This document shows, piece by piece, positions 35,086 through 46,934 of a DNA stretch of 47,491 nt. The stretch comes from Reticulitermes lucifugus. Its lineage: Eukaryota > Arthropoda > Insecta > Blattodea > Rhinotermitidae. The notes under the pieces are model-generated. The model was not told where the DNA came from and did no database searches. It worked only from the letters and a program-made list of their open reading frames with translations. The translations under genes were made by a program, and so were the position numbers. Positions within the stretch are counted from its first letter, which is position 1; each line of letters opens with the position of its first letter. The stretch is from the NCBI GenBank assembly GCA_026260175.1, contig JAKCWW010001043.1, positions 1-47,491 of the forward strand, in the 5' to 3' direction.

Positions 35086-35784
35086 TGAAATATATACATA
35101 ACCTACATAAAATAATAAACCAATCTTTATTCTCAGTTCTCTTATTGCCGGTATTGATTACTCTTCGGCTGTTAGCATTGTTGTAGGCCTGTCCTGTCCC
35201 CCACGTTCTCCAAACTACATAACACTTATCTAATAACATTTATGCATGTTCTATTGCTGTTAATAATCTATTTACTTGTAGCTTCTTTGTAGTATACCAG
35301 ATTATGTCAGTGAATTTTTACGTCTCAGATTGTTTGTACGACCTACAAGATCGCCAGCACATACACAAGTTTTTTTTTTCAGAATCTTCCATTTCTTTAT
35401 AAAGTAACATAGACTTTTTCTAGCTCTTCTCTTCTCCTTGAATTATTTTGATCCAAAAATTTCCACTCATCTTACAGTTACTATATTATTCCCTGTTCCA
35501 GTTTATTTTTATGGCAAAGTAACAAAATTAACGCTTGACTTCCCGAATCTACGAGTACTAGAAGACACATTCTGTCTTTCCATATCATTAACTGTTTTTG
35601 TTATGCTATCTGATATTCTGATGCTTCTCTAGTCTCTCCGTAAACGGACAAGGCCTGTCTTTAGACACAATTACTTTAGTTTATTTTTATCATGTTCATT
35701 CAAAATACGTTTTTGTACTTCATGCTTATGACCCATTTCTGCTCACTAAATATGAAAGTTACTTTAGGAACACATAGGCATAGT
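35086..35784. other. Unassigned stretch
   Basis: Nothing recognised. Confidence 0.4.
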
Positions 35785-35980
35785 TGGAAGGATATTATTA
35801 AAATTGATGTTGAAGTGGTATGGGATGGCGTGAACTGGATTGATCTGGTCCAGGATAGTGACAAGTGACTGGCTGTTATGATACTGTAATGAACTTTTGC
35901 GTTCAATAAAACGAGGGAATTTTTGACTAGCTGAGGTAATTTTAGATTCTCAAGGACGACATGGCTCCATGGACGTAGTG
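35785..35980 (+). mobile_element. LINE RT tail and 3' UTR fragment
   Basis: Translation SWKDIIKIDVEVVWDGVNWI then DLVQDSDK and a stop, followed by the 3' UTR block gaatttttgactagctgagg and ctccatgg. One of the clearer copies of this tail. Confidence 0.78.
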
Positions 35981-36609
35981 GGGAAGATGTGTGGAATGAG
36001 GCAGTTATGTTGATCCACAGTAAAACATCCCGGTGTGTGGTTGGGAATGTTGAACTAAACGTATCATGAAATAATCGTCATCCATGCGTGAGGTACCTTG
36101 CAAAAGTGAGAGAGTTGTGCTCGTATTCAGTTGCATCTCGTTTATGTCCCCGGTTAGTAGGAATCAAAAGTTTCGGTGTGTAGCAATGATAATGCTTCAC
36201 AGTTAACACAGGGAGCAACATGTTTATGATCAATTGGTTGTGTGTTTCTATTCAAGGTAGGAGAAACTGCTGGGTGGTATTATTATGAAATTCGTCCGTC
36301 GATACTATTGTAAGCTCTTCTCAGTGCTCGGCTCTCTCTTGTTAGCTCCGCAATATGAGGTTTCACGTTCATTCGTGACAAACACGTCAGGTTACACAGT
36401 CCACTGTAGTATCAGTTCAGTTTTAAAACGTGCATGGGGCCCCTTTTTCCTCTAGACCTTCCTCGTTCCTGCTTCCGAATCGTTATGCATTCATATTTCA
36501 TTTATTCTAATATCACCTGTTTCACTGAAGTTCGTGACTGACTGTGGCAGGGCTGTATTTCGCTTTGTGTTGCTGTTTTCCAGTGCACAGTTCAGTGTGT
36601 GTCACGATA
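35981..36609. other. Unassigned stretch
   Basis: Nothing recognised. Confidence 0.4.
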
Positions 36610-36715
36610 TTGTAAGATTAAAGCCTTCTGGGATATGACTTCATGTACGATGGTACATAGGTACTAGCGTTTCGGAGCATCTTACTGCGTCCATAGGAAG
36701 CAGAGTTTTTTTGAT
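36610..36715 (-). repeat. Dispersed repeat H, single arm, reverse
   Basis: Minus strand: MDAVRCSETLVPMYHRT, stop, SHIPEGFNL, the same pattern as MEAASCFETSV... at 26295. No paired arm nearby. Confidence 0.6.
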
Positions 36716-37094
36716 ACCACTGTGATAACCTCAAATATCTGGCTCTTATACTGTTGCTACGGACATTGTCATAATTGCCATCATGTGTAATCATGTAGCT
36801 TTCTTGTAAAATTTGTATACTGACCATTTGTATTAACCCTAAATAAAATACTGATACTGAGTGGATACCGGTGTACATGTATTACTGATTATGTCACTTA
36901 TGATGCAAAAGGGAATTCATAGGACCTATATTGCATGTCGAGGAACTTTGATGTATTTTTCATACTGATGACCTAGTATTGTTTGGATATATAAATCTAG
37001 GACGTTGAAATGAACTGGTTGTTTATCTCGGATTTTAGAAAAGCCTGCGGAATTGTAGTGGATAAATTTTTCTGAGCTGACTAACTAGAGGGCA

Positions 37095-37207
37095 CAGAAG
37101 GAGATGATAGGAAAAAATGAAGATGGGACTTGGTGAAATGTCTTATGAGGATATAACGTAGGTGTTTGTAGCTCAGTACTGTGGCCAGTGGTGGGCTTCG
37201 GTATAAC
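37095..37207 (+). mobile_element. LINE RT-tail scrap
   Basis: KMKMGLGEMSYEDIT, stop, VFVAQYCGQWWASV matches the LINE pattern KMDLREMG...WIYLAQDRDQWWALV. The segment just upstream (37070-37085) may be a piece of 3' UTR. Confidence 0.65.
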
Positions 37208-38435
37208 TGATATTGAAAGCTTATACGTGAATATACACACTACCCGAGAATTGTGTATTGTTGGAATGTATGGTATAGGAGGATGGGGAGTGCTCTTCGC
37301 TGTGGAACTGAGATATGATCTGAGTTAAAAGGTCAGCCATGGAACAAGAGAGCCTATTAGTAAATAAGAGAGAAAGAGCTCGTCCTGTGAAGTAAATGTT
37401 TGCGGATTTATATTTCAGACAGCGGAAGCAACTCTCCTCATTGCCACCGCGTCCACGAATCTGGGGCACATTCAGCCTCCTATCCACTGGATACATCGAA
37501 TTCTATTTACTGGGGCTAAAGCGGGTAAAGCTTCAATCCGACCATTTACCTTTGTTAAGTGCCCAGATAAAGAATGTGTGCAGCGTCAGGTCTGTGCTCC
37601 ACACGTTAAAGTTGCGTGTGGCTTGGACACAGGGGGCGATTTACCTTATCCTCTTTCAGAAATATGAGCTCACTCACTTGATTTATTGAATGGAACCAAG
37701 TGATAGAGAGTGTCGTGTTTAAACACGATTTTTCAAGAATAAATCAATAATGACAGTTGAACATTTTCCCCCCAGTCTTGTTCCGGTTGCTTCCACACGC
37801 CGTCCTGCTTCAGTGCAGATTATGATACTAATCGAAACCTATTTGTACCAGTGCTTGATGATCGATAAAGTTATAAATCTTTCACCCTACAAATACGTTT
37901 CTCTGATCCGGTTACACGTAACATAGGGTCCTATGCGAATTATAAAGGCTAGGTTCCTTACGCATTCTAAAATGCTTTAAATTACGCAGGGATTAGTTAG
38001 AAACTGCGCAAGAAATCTGGACATCAGTTACTAGAAGCAAACATTAGTCGTAATTAATCCTTATGTTTAAGGAAGGATTATGTTTGATACATTTTGTCTC
38101 GTTTCAATGTTTGCTTTAAGAAGCAATATAATACGGCACTGGCAAGTTCTAGAGAAAGGAATTTTAAATTGCTTGAGCGATTTGTTTCAATGCAATGGGC
38201 CTATCTCAGCACGTTCCTGTAGATTTATGTTGTTGTATCTAAGTATATTGCCCCACTGATATGCTCTGACGACTAGGAGACTTTTGCCAGTTTGACTAAC
38301 GTTAGAACCTTGGATAGATGTGAAACGTCACTGGATGTAAGTCGAAATGGTTTGTTAGTTGGGCAACATTTGTAGGCGTAGTGTATCAATAGCAAAGTTT
38401 CGTGTAAATGTTGTGGTGTCTTTTCTGAAATGTAC
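37208..38435. other. Unassigned stretch
   Basis: Frames of 91 (-) and 97 (+) codons overlap at 37221-37689 without a recognisable domain. Nothing else. Confidence 0.4.
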
Positions 38436-38479
38436 AAAAATAGTTTCAAAAATCAAGGTAGCAAACAAAGTGATGTCGA

Positions 38480-38740
38480 AAATTATATTCTGAATTGGAT
38501 GCGTACATGGCACATGGGTTTCACATGGTATACACCATACCCCACGTAGCAACCATTGACGTTTAAGCATTTGTCCCACCGTGACAACAAGGTTTGTATT
38601 TCGGCGCGGAATAAATCAGTGTCAGGTGTCTGTTGCCAGTACGTGACATCTTGCTTCACATCGGTGTCTGCTGCAAATCGCTTGCCAGCCAGATGTTTTT
38701 TAAGGGGTCAGCAGAGGTGGAAATTACTGGGCCCCACAAA
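38480..38740 (-). pseudogene. Mariner transposase C-terminal remnant, reverse
   Basis: Counterpart of 38790-39060. Key segments after frameshift allowance: GKRFAADTDVKQDVTYWQQ and SRWDKCLNVNG. The two share more sequence with each other than with the copies at 1411 or 31447. Confidence 0.75.
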
Positions 38741-38789
38741 GTCAACCGGACTTGTGACTGGTTACAGCTCTGTGGAAGAGAGGCTGTGA

Positions 38790-39060
38790 ACCACCGTCCC
38801 TGCAGTCTCAGTCTCGCACCCAGTGATTTTTATTTTTTTGGACCCCTTATCAAGCACGTAGCTGGCAAGAGATTTGCAACAGACGCCAATATGAAGTAAG
38901 CTGTCACCACTTGTTTGTAGACACTTGACACTGATTTGTTCTATGCGGATATGCAAGTTTTAGAACCACGGTGGGATAAATATTTAAATGCCAATGGTGT
39001 CTACGTGGAGGTCGAATGTGTACCATCTGCCACCCATGTGCGATGTGTACATCGAAGTCG
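38790..39060 (+). pseudogene. Mariner transposase C-terminal remnant
   Basis: From the APSDF motif that follows the third catalytic residue region to the C-terminal VECVPSATHV segment. A stop follows ANMK, and the N-terminal domain is absent. Confidence 0.8.
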
Positions 39061-39106
39061 GAATAAATTTTTCGGCATTAGAAGGTGTAACTTATTTTTT
39101 TGAAAC

Positions 39107-41264
39107 TTCTTCTTATTATTTAGGTAAGGCTGAATACACAGTGGTGACAAGCTAGAAATGGAACCCCCAAACTTCACCTTACAATGTCGACACATATACT
39201 GCAAAGTCACGATTTTATCATTTGATCCAAAATTTTAGCACTGAAAATTTACATGGAATGCGACATAACATGTGAATTCATCCCAAACAGACGCCGTCTT
39301 TTTGATTGATATCCCTATTTAAAGTGACGAGAATTATGCTACATTTTGATCTGAAAAGGGGCATGGTCATCGTAGCGGACATTTGTGGCTTATCTGCTCT
39401 ACATGTATCTGCAGCAAACGAGTGCCAAGACACATTGCTTATATTGGAAGTCATGTTCGAATTCTAGATAGGTTTCGGCTGCTATCCTGCCTGGTATATT
39501 CCCTAGTTTTCGTAATGACTCCTTAATATTTCTGTGGCCTCCAGTTCACGACTCGTTGTTTTAGTTTCATCTCATTCGCAGATACTGAAATCCCACTTTA
39601 TGCCAGGAGACCGGCTTTACTGACTAATGTTATAGTGGTTGTCCTCGGTCTCTTCCGGAAAATATTACTTTAAATATTACTTTAAATTAAGCCAAGATAT
39701 GTTTCTTCAACATCCTATTTAGTTCATTATTCACTGAGGTTACTGACAGAAGAAGACGTACCGTTAAAACCATAAACAAATACATGAATGGCCGATGTGA
39801 AATTACGGTAAATGGCAGCGCTTTGATCCCATGGTTAATTCTTTGCCGACCGATTTTCGCTATAAGTGATATCCATATTAAATTTGCTACTTTTGTTAGA
39901 ATATGTAGAATTTTTGTTTCGGATGAAAGCTGTTACAACGATTACTGTAATGAAATGTCATTACTCTCCGTCTAGAGTAATCTCTTGCGGATAACATGTA
40001 ACGCAAGTAACTGTATAATTAGTGACGATTGTCCCCAAAGGGATTGCACCCAGGACTGCAGGCTCACTCCTTGAATCAAGCCATGTTATAATGTTTGGAG
40101 ACTGACTGTTGGATATTTACGTTCCTGTCGCCTTTACCTACGGATCAACTGCTTCACGTGCAAACTGAAGAGATATGTGCTTGGATCTCCAAATCCTGGG
40201 CGTGACCATAAAATTAGTAACTCCAAAGCGCTGACTGTAAATTGAACTCTAACTTCCAGGTTGGAGACAGTGAATTGAAGTGAACAGACAGTTGTAGCCG
40301 ATTAATATGTTCCTTATACAATAGTACTGTAGGATAACATTTACGGCCATATGAAATTGTTATCTTAGGTAGTAATGGACCTTGTATTCTACAGGCGGAT
40401 GGACGTACCAAGCAAAGGCAGTAGGTATTCGGCTGCTACAGCTAAGATTAAAGGTTTATGCTGCTGATTTATTCATTACACCGCAGTCTGTGTTGCACAT
40501 TGCCCATTTGTCCATTTCTTTTGTTGTACACGACGTCTCGGGTTATGGTTGTACTCGCTTCTTTACGTGAATGTTACTGGGATATGTGAGCATATATAGT
40601 TCTTCACAATGTTGTATTCTGGGTTGTAACACCATACCGCCTTTTAGGTGCAAAACCAATTTTTTTTAGAGGAACATGCATCCTCACTATTCAGGTTGAA
40701 GCAAAGTGAGGTACGGTTGGTTACGGGTACCTTGCAAGGAGTTTAATCGCTAGGTGCACAGGAATGGATGAGTTATGGCCCGGTCCCTGATTAAAGTCCA
40801 CAACGTTTCCGTCACAGGAAAGACATGGAACTGTGAGAAAACTGCCCCATTGGGAACCATTGTGCACAGATAGTGTGATGTGAGAAGAAGGCACTATTTG
40901 AGGTCACTGTAAGAGCAGTGTCGTCTGAGGACGATGTGGCTTTGGTTCTTGGAGATAATCTTCCTTTTCCTCATGGAGTAAATAAGAGGGTTTTCCCTGC
41001 CGCTATTACGTGCTACTTGTTACAGGTTTGACTAATGTTTTGGACATTTTCCATTGTCTTAAGTTTATTTATACAACTAAGTTTCAGAGACTGGCTCTGT
41101 CCCAGTCCTGAGGTGGAAGGGAGGGGCCTCCTCTGTTGGGCCAGTTAGAGAGAGCTAGTCTCTGTCACTGTGTAGGTTGATATACTTGACATGTAAAATT
41201 TGTTTTCAAGATGTTAGGAATGAGCAATCTGAATGAAATAGTGAAACTAATTTTTAGGCATTTT
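39107..41264. other. Unassigned stretch
   Basis: Nothing recognised over about 2.1 kb; frames are all under 66 codons. Confidence 0.45.
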
Positions 41265-41440
41265 CGCAAACAATTGCGAAAAATGGCCATTAGCTTCCTC
41301 TTGTCTGTCCTTCTGTCCTCATTGACAGAGTGTCTTCCCTCGGACGGATTTTCATAAAATTTCAAATTTAGGATTTGTACGAAAAATCTGTCGAAGACGT
41401 TCTAATTGTTGTTAAAATCGGTAGAAAATAACAGACAGTT
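41265..41440. repeat. Possible dispersed repeat P, copy 2
   Basis: ttgtctgtccttctgtcctc and gacggattttcataaaattt parallel the block at 32865-32930. Confidence 0.4.
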
Positions 41441-42009
41441 GACATGAAGACCTAAGTATGTTTATGATCTCTTTCCATTGGTTTTCTTTATAATTTATGA
41501 CGGTGTATTCCCTGTAATGTTCCCTCTGAGGCCGAAGAAACAATTGTTAAATGCGAGATAATGGCCGAGAATGGAGAAACAATTGAGCATCGCGCATAGA
41601 GTATGACCAGAAACGTCAAGTATTGACGTTTAAGAAATATTGATTGTATATTTTCCTTATTATGATATCTGATGTTAATCTTTGATAAACTTGTTGCTAA
41701 GAAACCGAGAAATCTTGTAGTGTGTGTTAAAATACTCAGTGTGTTTGTGCAAAGTATGGGCGAATTTCACATGAACGGAAAATAGAAGAGCTAACGCGCC
41801 TAAAGTGCTCTATATTTTGTGGGCATTTCCTGCTTTTTACTTACAATTCTTACTTTACTTACAATTACTTCGATAAATTTCTCTTTTCAAAAAGAAAAAG
41901 GTTGGTTTGCAGTGTAGTATTATGATGCATTTTACTATAGTATTAATTGGCGAAAGATAACTGGGTATTATTTTCTACGAAAATGAAATATTCTGCTTTC
42001 ATTTCCGAA
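41441..42009. other. Unassigned stretch
   Basis: Nothing recognised. Confidence 0.4.
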
Positions 42010-42400
42010 CAGAGATGAGAACAATGCACATCTCACTGTGGTGCTGGAGAAGGATGGAGATCAGTTGGACCAATCGTGGGAGAAATGGAGAAGTATTACA
42101 CAGAGTCAAGGAGGAGAGGAATTTCGTACATACAATAAAAAGAAGGAAGGTTAACTGGACTGGTCACTGCTTTCTAAAACACGTTATTGAAGGAAAGATA
42201 GAGGGAAAGATAGAAATGACGGGAAGAGGAGTAAGAAGACGTAAGATGCCACTGGATGACCTTAAGGAAAAGAGGGGTACTGTAAATTGAAAGAGGAAGC
42301 ACTAGATCGCACTCTGTGGGGAACTTGCTTTGGAAGAGGTTATGGACCTGTCGTAAGACAGACAACAACAAGAATGAATGTCACAAGAGCTAAGTGGACA
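42010..42400 (+). mobile_element. Second LINE type, RT C-terminal tail
   Basis: Translation gives ISLWCWRRMEISWTNRGRN, then KRRKVNWTGHCFLKHVIEGK, IEMTGRGVRRRKMPLDDLKE and, after a stop and without frameshift, ALCGELALEEVMDLS or, in the alternative frame, LWGTCFGRGYGPVVRQTT. These are the conserved end segments of a non-LTR retrotransposon ORF2 that differs from the YGCETWS family elsewhere in the window. About 120 codons survive with only two or three breaks, so it looks younger than the other LINE scraps. Clade not settled. Confidence 0.82.
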
Positions 42401-42489
42401 ATACAATGGCAGCACGAGTAGAAGACAGAGGCAAACAGAGCAACAGTTACCAGTTGACATTTTCCATGTATAGATATGTATGTATAATG

Positions 42490-42545
42490 TAGAGTGTTTA
42501 TGTATCTGTCCGTCCGGCACGCCTTGTATAGCGGAAACGGGTAAT
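42490..42545 (-). repeat. Dispersed GTGCC-CGGACGGAC motif, copy 2
   Basis: The minus strand reads ctatacaaggcgtgccggac and ggacagata, paralleling 35030-35085. Confidence 0.45.
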
Positions 42546-44435
42546 GATAGCGGGAAAATACAAACACAACAGTTGTTCGTTTTGGGTAATAAACATTCAG
42601 ATTTTTTTTATTTTTGCTGTTACATTCATGACTTTCTCCATTACATTGTGCAATTATAGGAAACATTTATCTGTCCAAGGTAATCCAAATAACGTCTTTG
42701 CTAGGATTTTGTAAAATACGACTTAAGGGAAACCCATTTCGAAATTTATCAACTTAAGTGCGGTATTTTCCGGCATCCTTAAATTGTCCATTAGTATTTT
42801 TTATGTGAGTGTTCGAGTTGTTTTATTGTTCTTGATTTTCAATTTTTATTTTTGGAACCTGTACTCTTCCATTTACTATTTTCAAATCATTTACTTCTGT
42901 ACATGTGGATTGTCTTCTGTATAGATTTGAGTTTCTAAAGCGTAATTTGTGTTTGAGAAATGTGTACCGTGCAATTTGTCATACGCCATGTCAGAATTTT
43001 GTTGTCTGTTGCTGTCACTTTGTCTGTAATTCCTCTTTCTGAAGAGGGACGAAGGAGCTAAAGTTTTTGACAGTTTTAGTCGAGGGTTTCTTTCAACTAA
43101 GTTAGGTTTAATATTAGGTCTTTTGTTTAAAGTTTCAGCATTTGTGGAGTTTGAGTTTGGAAGGTATGTGTTGCTGCTGTTGATATAAAATTCTGTGATC
43201 GAGGTATTTAAAGGTGTCCACTTTTTCCAGTATCAAGCAATAACTTAGTAATTTCTTATTGTTTCCACATTTAGTTAAGCCATGTTTTTCTCCTCCGTGG
43301 GTAAAAGTTTAGGTCAAATTTTTATGCAGTTTCTCATGATGAATAGGCTTATTATTATCTTCCTAAATTATTATTCTTAGTATGAAATATGATCTAAGTT
43401 AAAATACAGTTTGAGTTATGTAACTGAAACTCGAAAATTTTATTCTCTTACATATACTGTGCGACTGTATGTTTAAAACGTAAATTCTCCTGTGACCATA
43501 GTTTTGATACTAGACATTTCATAGTTTTAATTATAAATTCTTAAGTTGCGCAAGTTCAGTTTTCAACGCAGATGCTGTTATGTTTTAGGCAAACGTATAT
43601 CCAGAGTGGCGTAAATCTCACTTGACAGTAGAAGACCCATGTATACAGAAGAATATGAAGTAACTTTTGCGCTTCTCTGTATAACCATAAACAAATATTC
43701 TGTTCGCTACATCTCAACCTGTGGCCCGGTTTTCTGTACACCCAGTTCCTACTTTATAAAACGGCTTTCTGTGTAAATTCCCTCTGTTATTTATAAGCCC
43801 CTCTACCCAAATCCAGTTCGCAGTTATACAGTGATACTATAAGAGACTGACGCCTGTCAGTCCGTGCGATATCCCTCGATTCCCCCAACAATTCATGCGC
43901 TAATGGTCAAGGATACGCCGACTGCCCCACTACTAATGAAATTTAACATCTGATTAATAACGGAACTGACAGTTGACAAGTATTGGTATTCGCTAATTAA
44001 ACTGAAACGTAATTAGTGGCGTTATGGAATGGTAATGTGTGGTTGTCCTTTAATTGGTCACGGTGATTTTTATTTAATCCAGTTTTGGAGTGAAGTATAA
44101 TTAAATTGTGGCACCTGTCGGTTATGAAACAGATATTAATATTTAACTGATGTATTTCCTGGAATTTGCTGGTCGAGGCAAGACTTTTTGTTCTTGTTCG
44201 TTTTACGTCAATCTCTACAGCAGGAGTAAAATATGGCAACACTGTAAGGCATGTTCTTAATTCAAAATATCAATAGGTTTTATGGAATGTTCCCCCAGAT
44301 GAACTGCTGATACGTTGTGTTTAGTGTTTAGTGTAGAATATATGGCGATGACACGTGTATTTTTTCAAATCGTGTTTTACTATACTGTGATTGTGTCTGA
44401 GTGATAAAAGCAAAAACAAAAAAAGGGGGATTTGT
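42546..44435. other. Unassigned stretch
   Basis: A 7-bp palindrome (gactgac...gtcagtc, 43845-43862) is the only structure noticed. Confidence 0.4.
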
Positions 44436-44439
44436 CCCT

Positions 44440-44600
44440 ATGCCGGTCATGAAGGCATGCGGGGGAGTGGCTGCATAGCTCCAGACATTCCTAACTTCAG
44501 TACAAGGTGGTCAACTTTAAGGTTCCGTCGCTTTACCCGCAGTGAAAGAGCTGTCAGTGCTCATAGAATAGGAGGCCGGGTAGGCCCACTGTTCGTGTTT
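44440..44600 (-). mobile_element. SINE B body fragment, reverse
   Basis: Minus strand: gcgggtaaagcgacggaacc, gttgaccacc, gaagttaggaatgtctggag and ccttcatgaccggcat follow the SINE B body order. The tRNA-like head is missing. Its head side faces the next SINE 21 bases away. Confidence 0.65.
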
Positions 44601-44621
44601 GCATGATATAATTACATCTAT

Positions 44622-44893
44622 GAGCCGGAATAGCATAGTCGGTATAGAGACTCTCTACCCGCTGGACGGTTCGGGGTTCGAAGTCCGGTGGGGGTGAGAT
44701 TTTCTGCACCCGTCCAGACCGGCCATGGGGCCCACCTAATCTCCTAAACATTGGCTACTAAGTCTTTACTGGGGGTAAAGCGGCCGGGACGTAGCGTTAA
44801 CCACCCACTACTATCTGGCCCCGAGGTTAAAGAAACAGTATGGCTATGAGTTTACTTCCTCTCTGTGCTTTCGTGGCATGTCAGAGGGTGGCA
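44622..44893 (+). mobile_element. SINE B copy
   Basis: Head gagccggaatagcatagtcg with an A-box-like region, a B box ggttcgaagtc at 44675-44685, then ggtgggggtgagattttctg, cacccgtccagaccgg, gggggtaaagcggccgggac, gttaaccaccc, ccccgaggttaaag and, after a small internal change, ctttcgtggcatgtcagagg. The fullest head in the window. No clean target-site duplication. Confidence 0.85.
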
Positions 44894-45151
44894 TATGTGT
44901 GATATGTATGCATGTATGTGCGGTTTTCGTAACTAATGAAATATTTGTGTGTATGCATTTATGTATGTATATGTTTATGTAATTATGTAACATAATATAG
45001 CGTGTATAAATTTGCGTGCTTAGACTAGTCAGAGACTCAAGATAAGGAATTAAATACCAGTAATTTGTGTTGTACTCTTGCCCCTGCATAATGAAATGAC
45101 ACACATAAGCAGACACACGCATGGGCACATATACAGATATAAAACCTTAAT

Positions 45152-45409
45152 TTTTTTCCTATGGCTCGACAGCCCTTAGGGGGCCTAGGCCTCGTCATTG
45201 TACGACGCTTCACGATCACACTCAGACACACCACACTCGGTAGGACTCCTCTGGACGAGTGACCAGCTCGTCGCAGTGACTTCTACCTGACAACACACAA
45301 CACTCACAAGAGAGAGACATCCATGCCCCCGGTGGGATTCGAACCCACGATCCCAGCAAGCGAGCGGCCACAGACCCACGCCTTAGACCGCACGGCCACT
45401 GGGATCGGC
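45152..45409 (-). mobile_element. SINE A copy 3, complete, with TSD
   Basis: The minus strand starts ccgatcccagtggccgtgcg and gtctaaggcgtgggtctgtg, with a B box ggttcgaatcc (45335-45345), then accgggggcatggatgtctc, a gacgagctggtcactcg block, tgtgtctgagtgtgatcgtg and the terminal gggctgtcgagccatagg with an A run. Flanked by ataaaaccttaat at 45139-45151 and 45410-45422, a perfect 13-base duplication. This is the reference copy for the family: 258 bp, tRNA-Leu-like head, no coding capacity. The match to tRNA-Leu is from memory of animal tRNA-Leu(CAG). Confidence 0.94.
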
Positions 45410-45422
45410 ATAAAACCTTAAT

Positions 45423-45887
45423 ATCCCATATAAATTTTTGAGTGTATTTGTTAGACGTTTCTAGAGAGTTCCACATCGTTATATTTTATATCATTTTAGC
45501 ATTTCGTTATTCAAAGAGGGAAGCAGCTACTACAGTTGCGTCGTATTTGTTATGAAAGTCATGTCATTACTGCATGTCTAGTTGCGTGTTACAAGTTACT
45601 ACTGTTTTGCAGAGACGCTGAACCATGATGTGGCGGCCCCTGCTGGTAATGTGGTGGTGGGTTCTCGGTTCGATTCTGGTCTCCTCAGAGAGTAAGTACC
45701 CCATTATTTTATTCTTATTGCACGTAGCTACTAACAACGCTGAAGGCAAAGACAAGATTTTGATTTGATGTCACATGACTCTGAGTTGAATACAAATAAA
45801 TATTATCGATAATTAAAATAGAAAAGGGATGTCATTTAATTATTGCAAATTTAGACTGCATAGACAATGTTTCTTTTAACAAATGCA
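45423..45887. other. Unassigned stretch with a B-box-like site
   Basis: ggttcgattct at 45668-45678 resembles a Pol III B box, but the upstream part does not look like a tRNA head. Confidence 0.4.
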
Positions 45888-45901
45888 CTTAAATAATAGT
45901 G

Positions 45902-46196
45902 GGAACCGGGATGGCGTAGTCTGTGTTGGGACAGTGCTATAGAGTGGACGGTCCGGGGTTCTAATACCAGCAGGTGCAAGAGATTTGTCTCTACTCAAAA
46001 AGTTCCAGCCCGTCTTTGAGACCAACCAACTTCCTGTTCAATAGGTACCGGGATACTTTCCTGTAGGAACAGCGGTTAGGCCGTGATGTTGTCCCCTCAC
46101 CTCCATTTAGTGCCTAGGTTAAGAATTAGTGAAGCTGTACTCCTGCTGCACTTACACTCCTCATGGCTTGGACAGGGACAAATGTTTTACCTTTTG
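45902..46196 (+). mobile_element. SINE B copy with TSD
   Basis: Head gaaccgggatggcgtagtct, a decayed B box gggttctaatacc (45956-45968), then gcaagagatttgtctctact, cttcctgttcaataggtacc, gcctaggttaagaattagtg and ctcatggcttggacagggac, ending gttttaccttttg. Flanked by cttaaataatagtg (45888-45901) and cttaagtaatagtg (46197-46210), 13 of 14. The duplication fixes both ends of the family and shows it moves by retroposition. Confidence 0.9.
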
Positions 46197-46210
46197 CTTA
46201 AGTAATAGTG

Positions 46211-46934
46211 AGTGATTTGTTTCATATATGAGAGGGAGGCATTGTGTCACTAGAGAATCTGTTCGAATTAGGATGGAGTGGCATTGAATGGAACATTCCA
46301 TACACGCATGCGCGTGTGAAAATTCTGCTGCATTGTTAGGTTAAAACAAAACATAACCTATTAAGAGGGGAACTGTTTTGAAAGTAGGAATTTATGATAT
46401 TTTTCTACTAAGAACGGCGAAGGCCCACAAACGTTAGTATGAATTATTGATATCAGAGTTTCTGATACTTCAGAAATGCATTGACTTGACTTCTTTGTAG
46501 TAGCAGCGTCAATACGTACTTTGTAAAGGCAGTGAAGTTTTGACAATGACAGTTTTGTTTTGGTCAATATTTTCCCTTCTTTTCCTTTTTTTCTTCTTAT
46601 TCTCCTCTTGTACTTTTCGTAACAAATAAAAGTTATATTGTCGATGAAATGAAGAGCAGATTAAAAAAGGCCGAGTACATGTTTCCGTTCAGTTTAGAAT
46701 GCTTTCTCATTTCCTTTTCCAGTGCAATAAATGACAAACCTCTTTTTTTTACTTTTCAGGATTCTTATGATGTTATGTGGTTATAGTTGTGACTGAAAGT
46801 TTGGACATTGTATGTCGTCGCATATGAAAAACACGCAACAATTCGGAGCCTAGAAAGTGTTAGTATCTATCGCTGTACGAGTGACTGAGACTAACCTTTT
46901 CTAAGAGTCCAACTCGAGAAGATTCTCCCCTTTC
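46211..46934. other. Unassigned stretch
   Basis: Pyrimidine-rich run at 46575-46610. Nothing else recognised. Confidence 0.4.

Larger units (their letters stand above)
38440..39106. mobile_element. Two mariner 3' halves in inverted orientation
   Basis: The right half (about 38790-39106, plus strand) reads SLAPSDFYFFGPLIKHVAGK, then RFATDAN, and later VLEPRWDKYLNANG, the mariner transposase C-terminus. The left half (38440 to about 38740) gives the same on the minus strand: GPLKN, then DKCLNVNGCYVGYG. DNA identity extends beyond the stop codons to a shared tttttgaaac at both outer edges. The two halves face each other across about 70 bases. Both have frameshifts and stops. The N-terminal and catalytic parts are missing. 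Confidence 0.85.

Noticed and set aside
45335..45345. Perfect tRNA B box, possible functional tRNA gene
   Set aside because: The same head occurs in four dispersed copies with a shared 258-bp body and target-site duplications, so these are SINEs.
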